DNA of 8,286 nt, from NCBI GenBank assembly GCA_000437595.1, contig FR899894.1:71581-79866 (forward strand), in the 5' to 3' direction. The position numbers and the translations under genes are program-made. The notes beneath the pieces are model-generated. The model was not told the origin of the DNA, ran no database searches, and worked only from the letters and a program-made list of their open reading frames with translations. The DNA comes from Faecalibacterium sp. CAG:74 (lineage in GTDB: Bacteria; Bacillota; Clostridia; Christensenellales; Aristaeellaceae). Below, piece by piece: positions 5,893 through 8,286 of the stretch (position 1 is its first letter; each line of letters starts with the position of its first letter).

Positions 5893-6423
5893 TCACGCTC
5901 GCTTTTCTCGCAGCGCTTGGCAGTACGCATCAAACGTGATTTCAAACCGAACCAGCCGCGGCATTTCCGCCATCTGCTGAAATCCGCAGGCACGGACGCA
6001 GCGAATCGAGCGGAGATTCTGCGGCATCACTTTCGCAACAACCCGGTCGGCGCGCAGGTGCAGAAACGCCTTCGACAGCGCCGAACGCACCGCCTGCTGA
6101 CCAAGCCCATGACCCCAGAGCGCATCCTCGCCAATCACATACACAATTTCATACGCTCCCTCCATCGCCGTCGGCAACAGTTTCACGAAGCCCACGCTCT
6201 CGTTTTCCTGATGACAGACCATGAAGAAATGCCCCGTCCGGCACAAATGGTACTGATACATCGGTTCAGGCACAGACTGCACAAGCTCTTCCAGCGACCG
6301 CGCCACGTCGGGCGCTTCGTTCAGGTACTTGGTTACGTTTGGATTCCTCATCCAGCGAATCATGCGTGTAATGTCCGCATGACAGATTTCCATACGCAAA
6401 AAAGCAGAAGCGGCTTTTTTCAT
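5893..6423 (-). CDS. GNAT-family N-acetyltransferase, RimJ-like
   Basis: This 176-aa enzyme would transfer an acetyl group from acetyl-CoA to an unknown amine acceptor. Motif A is clear at about 94-115: a strand EIVYVIGED, then WGHGLGQQAV, which fits the Q/RxxGxG/A pyrophosphate loop (G104, G106 and G108 region), then a helix. Motif B follows at 126-148, with Asn136 and Ser139 in MPQNLRSI and the typical CGF ending. The N-terminal WMRNPNVTKYLNE segment resembles RimJ-type acetyltransferases. The length is normal for the fold. The start at 6423 has GAGGT upstream and a very strong promoter 80 bp away. It is the rightmost gene of the inserted block and is read away from trpY. The substrate could be a protein N-terminus, antibiotic or small amine; nothing here decides it. 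Confidence 0.85.
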   Translation of the reverse strand: MKKAASAFLRMEICHADITRMIRWMRNPNVTKYLNEAPDVARSLEELVQSVPEPMYQYHLCRTGHFFMVCHQENESVGFVKLLPTAMEGAYEIVYVIGEDALWGHGLGQQAVRSALSKAFLHLRADRVVAKVMPQNLRSIRCVRACGFQQMAEMPRLVRFEITFDAYCQALREKRA

Positions 6424-6503
6424 ATCGCTTACCTCACAGTAAAATACTTAAAAGCCCTTCTATGCGCAGTGCATCGACGGTTCTTTTATATGATGTTATG
6501 CTG

Positions 6504-6532
6504 ATTATAACACAGGAAGCCAAAAAAGTCAA
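6504..6532 (-). promoter_or_regulatory. Sigma-A promoter for the GNAT gene
   Basis: On the minus strand TTGACT (6532-6527), a 17-bp spacer and TATAAT (6509-6504) form a near-perfect promoter. An A/T-rich tract upstream (6557-6589) might act as an UP element. The leader to the GNAT start is about 75 nt. This fixes the inserted block as reaching at least to 6532. Confidence 0.88.
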
Positions 6533-6597
6533 ATGCTGCCACGGGTGTGGATGGGCAATCAAAAAGCAAAAGCAGACAAACAAAAAGACCAGCCATA

Positions 6598-7065
6598 ATG
6601 ACTGAAATTGCGCTGATTGCGAAAATTCTCCTTGACCTCTTCCTGCGGACGAAGTGCGGTTACCTCCTGCGCGCGGCGGGCGACAACCCGTCCGTCGTCA
6701 CAACGCTCAGCCGCGACCAGGGCACGGTCAAAATCCTTGGTCTGATTATTGCGAATGCGCTGGTTGCGCTCGCGGGCGCGGTCATGTGCCAGCAGCAGCG
6801 TTTCTTCGACATTTCGATGGGCACAGGCACGATGGTCGCCGGGCTTGCGTCCGTCATCATCGGCACAAACCTCTTCCGCCACGCCTCCTTCCTCCGCACC
6901 ACCACCATGGTGCTGATTGGTTCGATTCTCTACAAGGCGTGCGTGTCGATTGCGATTTCGTTCGGTCTTGACGCGCAGGACATGAAGCTCATCACGGCAG
7001 TGCTGTTCCTCGCGATTCTTGTGCTGTCCAATACGCGGAAAAAGAAGGTGCGCATTCATGCTTGA
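6598..7065 (+). pseudogene. trpY: ABC transporter permease TrpY, 3' fragment
   Basis: This is the C-terminal half (155 aa) of the permease broken at 1693. Homology starts at ALIAKILLDLFLRTKCG and continues through LLRAAGDNPSVV, the cytoplasmic coupling region that contacts the ATPase. Then come GLIIANALVALAGAVMCQQQ, FFDISMGTGTMVAGLASVIIG, TTTMVLIGSILYKACV and a last helix LITAVLFLAILVL with a basic tail. A methionine at 6598 could start it, but no Shine-Dalgarno site precedes it. An upstream ATG at 6547 would add 17 polar, Lys/Arg-rich residues not typical of the family. The gene ends 8 nt inside trpZ, the usual coupled overlap. The recent-looking, stop-free state suggests the break is young, or that the fragment is still translated to support trpZ. 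Confidence 0.85.
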
Positions 7066-7831
7066 AATGAAGAATATTACCAAAATTTATAACCCCGGCA
7101 CGGTGCAGGAGACCTGCCTGTTCCGCGATTTTTCCCTCACAATTAACAAGGGCAGCTTTGTCAGCGTCGTCGGCAGCAATGGTTCGGGCAAAACGAGTAT
7201 GCTCAACCTGCTTTGCGGGTCAATTCCGGTGGATGCGGGGCAAATCCTCATGGACGGGCAGGACATCACCCGCGTGAAGGAGTTCCGCCGCTACCGTCGG
7301 ATGGGGCGTGTTTATCAGAATCCAGCAATGGGAACGTGCGGGACAATGACGATTCTACAAAACCTGTCAATGGCGGACAACAAAGGCAAACCATTCGGAC
7401 TGACCCCCGGCACGAACCGCAAGAAGCTCGAAGCGTATCGAGCGATGCTGGCGCCGCTGGGTCTGGGCTTGGAGGATAAGATGGATGTGCCCGTCGGATC
7501 GCTTTCCGGCGGTCAGCGGCAGACGCTGGCACTGCTGATGGCGACAATGACGCCCATTGACTTCCTGATTCTGGACGAACATACGGCCGCGCTCGATCCC
7601 AAGACTGCGGAAATTGTGATGCAGCTGACGAACAAAGTGGTACAGGAGAAGCATCTGACGACGCTGATGGTGACGCACAACCTGCGCCATGCGGTGGAGT
7701 ACGGCGATCGCCTGCTGATGATGCACCAAGGGCACGTCATCATGGACAAGGCGGGCGACGAGAAGCGCGCGCTGAAGGTGGACGATTTGCTGGACGTGTT
7801 TACTTCCATTAGTATCGAATGCGGCAATTAA
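7058..7831 (+). CDS. trpZ: ABC transporter ATP-binding protein TrpZ
   Basis: This 257-aa cytoplasmic ATPase powers the importer. All ABC motifs are present: Walker A GSNGSGKTS (39-47), Q-loop Gln87 (VYQNP), signature LSGGQ (149-153), Walker B FLILDE (169-174) with catalytic Glu174, D-loop AALD and H-loop His207 (VTHNLRHA). The EHTAALDPK segment and the length match the ATPase partner of ABC_sub_bind systems. The start at 7058, preceded by GAAGGTG, overlaps the permease end by 8 nt, implying translational coupling; a frame from 7019 lies inside the permease and is rejected. With trpY interrupted, the gene is cut off from the T-box by 4.9 kb containing leftward genes, and its expression is uncertain. 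Confidence 0.95.
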   Translation: MLEMKNITKIYNPGTVQETCLFRDFSLTINKGSFVSVVGSNGSGKTSMLNLLCGSIPVDAGQILMDGQDITRVKEFRRYRRMGRVYQNPAMGTCGTMTILQNLSMADNKGKPFGLTPGTNRKKLEAYRAMLAPLGLGLEDKMDVPVGSLSGGQRQTLALLMATMTPIDFLILDEHTAALDPKTAEIVMQLTNKVVQEKHLTTLMVTHNLRHAVEYGDRLLMMHQGHVIMDKAGDEKRALKVDDLLDVFTSISIECGN

Positions 7832-7856
7832 ACGGGGGCAATGCCCCTGTTTTTTT
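7832..7856 (+). terminator. Intrinsic terminator of the transporter operon
   Basis: An 8-bp stem (ACGGGGGC with GCCCCTGT, one G-T pair) with a 3-nt loop begins right after the trpZ stop and runs into seven T. Confidence 0.93.
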
Positions 7857-7928
7857 GCAGCTTTACGCGCCTTATTGTTATTTTGCAAATTCCGCGTGTC
7901 GCTCCGTCGTGCGCCCGCGTCTCCCTTC

Positions 7929-7968
7929 CCCCCGCAGCCATGTTGAGTCGCGGGGGATTTTCTCTTTT
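7929..7968 (+). terminator. Possible second terminator
   Basis: CCCCCGC (7929-7935) pairs with GCGGGGG (7950-7956) around a 14-nt loop, followed by ATTTTCTCTTTT. It could back up the terminator at 7832 and insulate the operon from the convergent rRNA genes. The large loop makes it weaker than the first. Confidence 0.5.
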
Positions 7969-7974
7969 CCCCCC

Positions 7975-8013
7975 AACGACAAGAAAATACCCTTGACTCT
8001 TGCGAATCAAGGG
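7975..8013 (-). terminator. rRNA operon terminator
   Basis: On the minus strand, CCCTTGATTC and GAGTCAAGGG (with one T-G pair) form a 10-bp stem closed by a GCAA tetraloop (7990-8013). TATTTTCTT follows. It starts about 10 nt after the 5S 3' end. Confidence 0.88.
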
Positions 8014-8023
8014 CTAATAGGAA

Positions 8024-8139
<116 letters not shown>

Positions 8140-8286
8140 AATGGTAGCTATTTTATTGCTTCACCTTTCTCTTCTTGCTTTCATTTTACTTACTTGCGTT
8201 TGAAAGAGAAGGGTCGAAGTTGAAAGGGGGTGAAACCCCTCTGCACCCTGACAACTGCACATCGAATGATTCTTCAGACCGTTCCA
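8140..8286 (-). other. 23S-5S rRNA spacer, part
   Basis: On the minus strand this precedes 5S. It contains GTGCAGTTGTCAGGGTGCA, a type of sequence common in Firmicute rRNA spacers and processing stems, and a small GGGGT/ACCCC hairpin near 8225-8240. The 23S 3' end is not recognisable within the window. No tRNA is seen. Confidence 0.75.

Larger units (their letters stand above)
1694..6597. other. Inserted gene block interrupting trpY
   Basis: The two halves of one permease gene lie in the same orientation on either side of this segment, so the segment reads as an insertion. It holds at least six protein genes and one repressor, none related to transport. No transposase, integrase, resolvase, tRNA or terminal inverted repeat is visible, and I found no clear target-site duplication. 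The left edge cuts a DUF2750-like gene near its 3' end. The right edge lies between the acetyltransferase promoter (6532) and about 6598. Base composition shifts: the line 2101-2160 is about 43% GC by eye count, against about 73% for 601-660 in trpX. Edges are inferred from loss and return of permease homology, accurate to perhaps 30 bases. Gene-block replacement by recombination, a decayed mobile element and an assembly error are the alternatives. Confidence 0.65.

Noticed and set aside
5800..6504. Rightward 234-codon open frame
   Set aside because: It is the antisense of the GNAT gene, whose motifs and promoter are clear on the other strand.
1694..6597. A prophage or integrative element
   Set aside because: Apart from the S24 repressor there are no integrase, replication, packaging, structural, lysis or conjugation genes and no attachment-site repeats. 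It is described only as an inserted block.
1694..6597. Programmed excision restoring the permease, as in skin or comK elements
   Set aside because: Joining the two edges would still leave roughly 20-30 family residues missing, and no recombinase is present.

Overview
The window looks like a chromosomal piece of a fairly GC-rich Firmicute, probably of class Clostridia. Three things point there: a T-box riboswitch, strong Shine-Dalgarno sites (AGGAGG, GGAGGG), and a 23S-5S rRNA spacer of Firmicute style. A gut or rumen lineage is plausible, but that is a guess.

The backbone is a predicted tryptophan importer operon read rightward. It begins with the 3' two-thirds of a Trp-type T-box leader (1-187). 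Next come a substrate-binding protein (trpX, 232-1200), a 12-bp intergenic hairpin, a permease (trpY, 1331 onward), an ATPase (trpZ, 7058-7831) and a strong terminator (7832-7856). A 5S rRNA gene on the minus strand (8024-8139) converges on the operon. It has its own hairpin terminator, and its 23S gene must lie just past the right edge.

The permease is split. Its N-terminal third runs from 1331 to about 1693 and its C-terminal half resumes at about 6598. Roughly 20-30 codons of the usual family sequence appear to be missing. The 4.9 kb between the two parts is a foreign-looking block. Leftward it carries a DUF2750-like gene cut at its 3' end, a 209-aa protein, a 30-aa candidate protein with a TTG start, a 214-aa protein and a 164-aa two-helix membrane protein. 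Divergent from these is an HTH/S24 repressor of LexA/CI type with a strong promoter and a palindromic operator over its -10 box. To the right, on the minus strand, lie a 140-aa secreted or membrane-anchored protein and a GNAT acetyltransferase with a near-consensus promoter. I see no integrase, transposase or resolvase in the block.

If the split is real, the T-box controls only trpX and a broken permease. The transporter should be inactive unless a second copy exists. The main novelty candidate is the leftward cluster of unrecognised genes next to a repressor whose self-cleavage residues have the spacing of E. coli LexA. Its function cannot be told from sequence alone.
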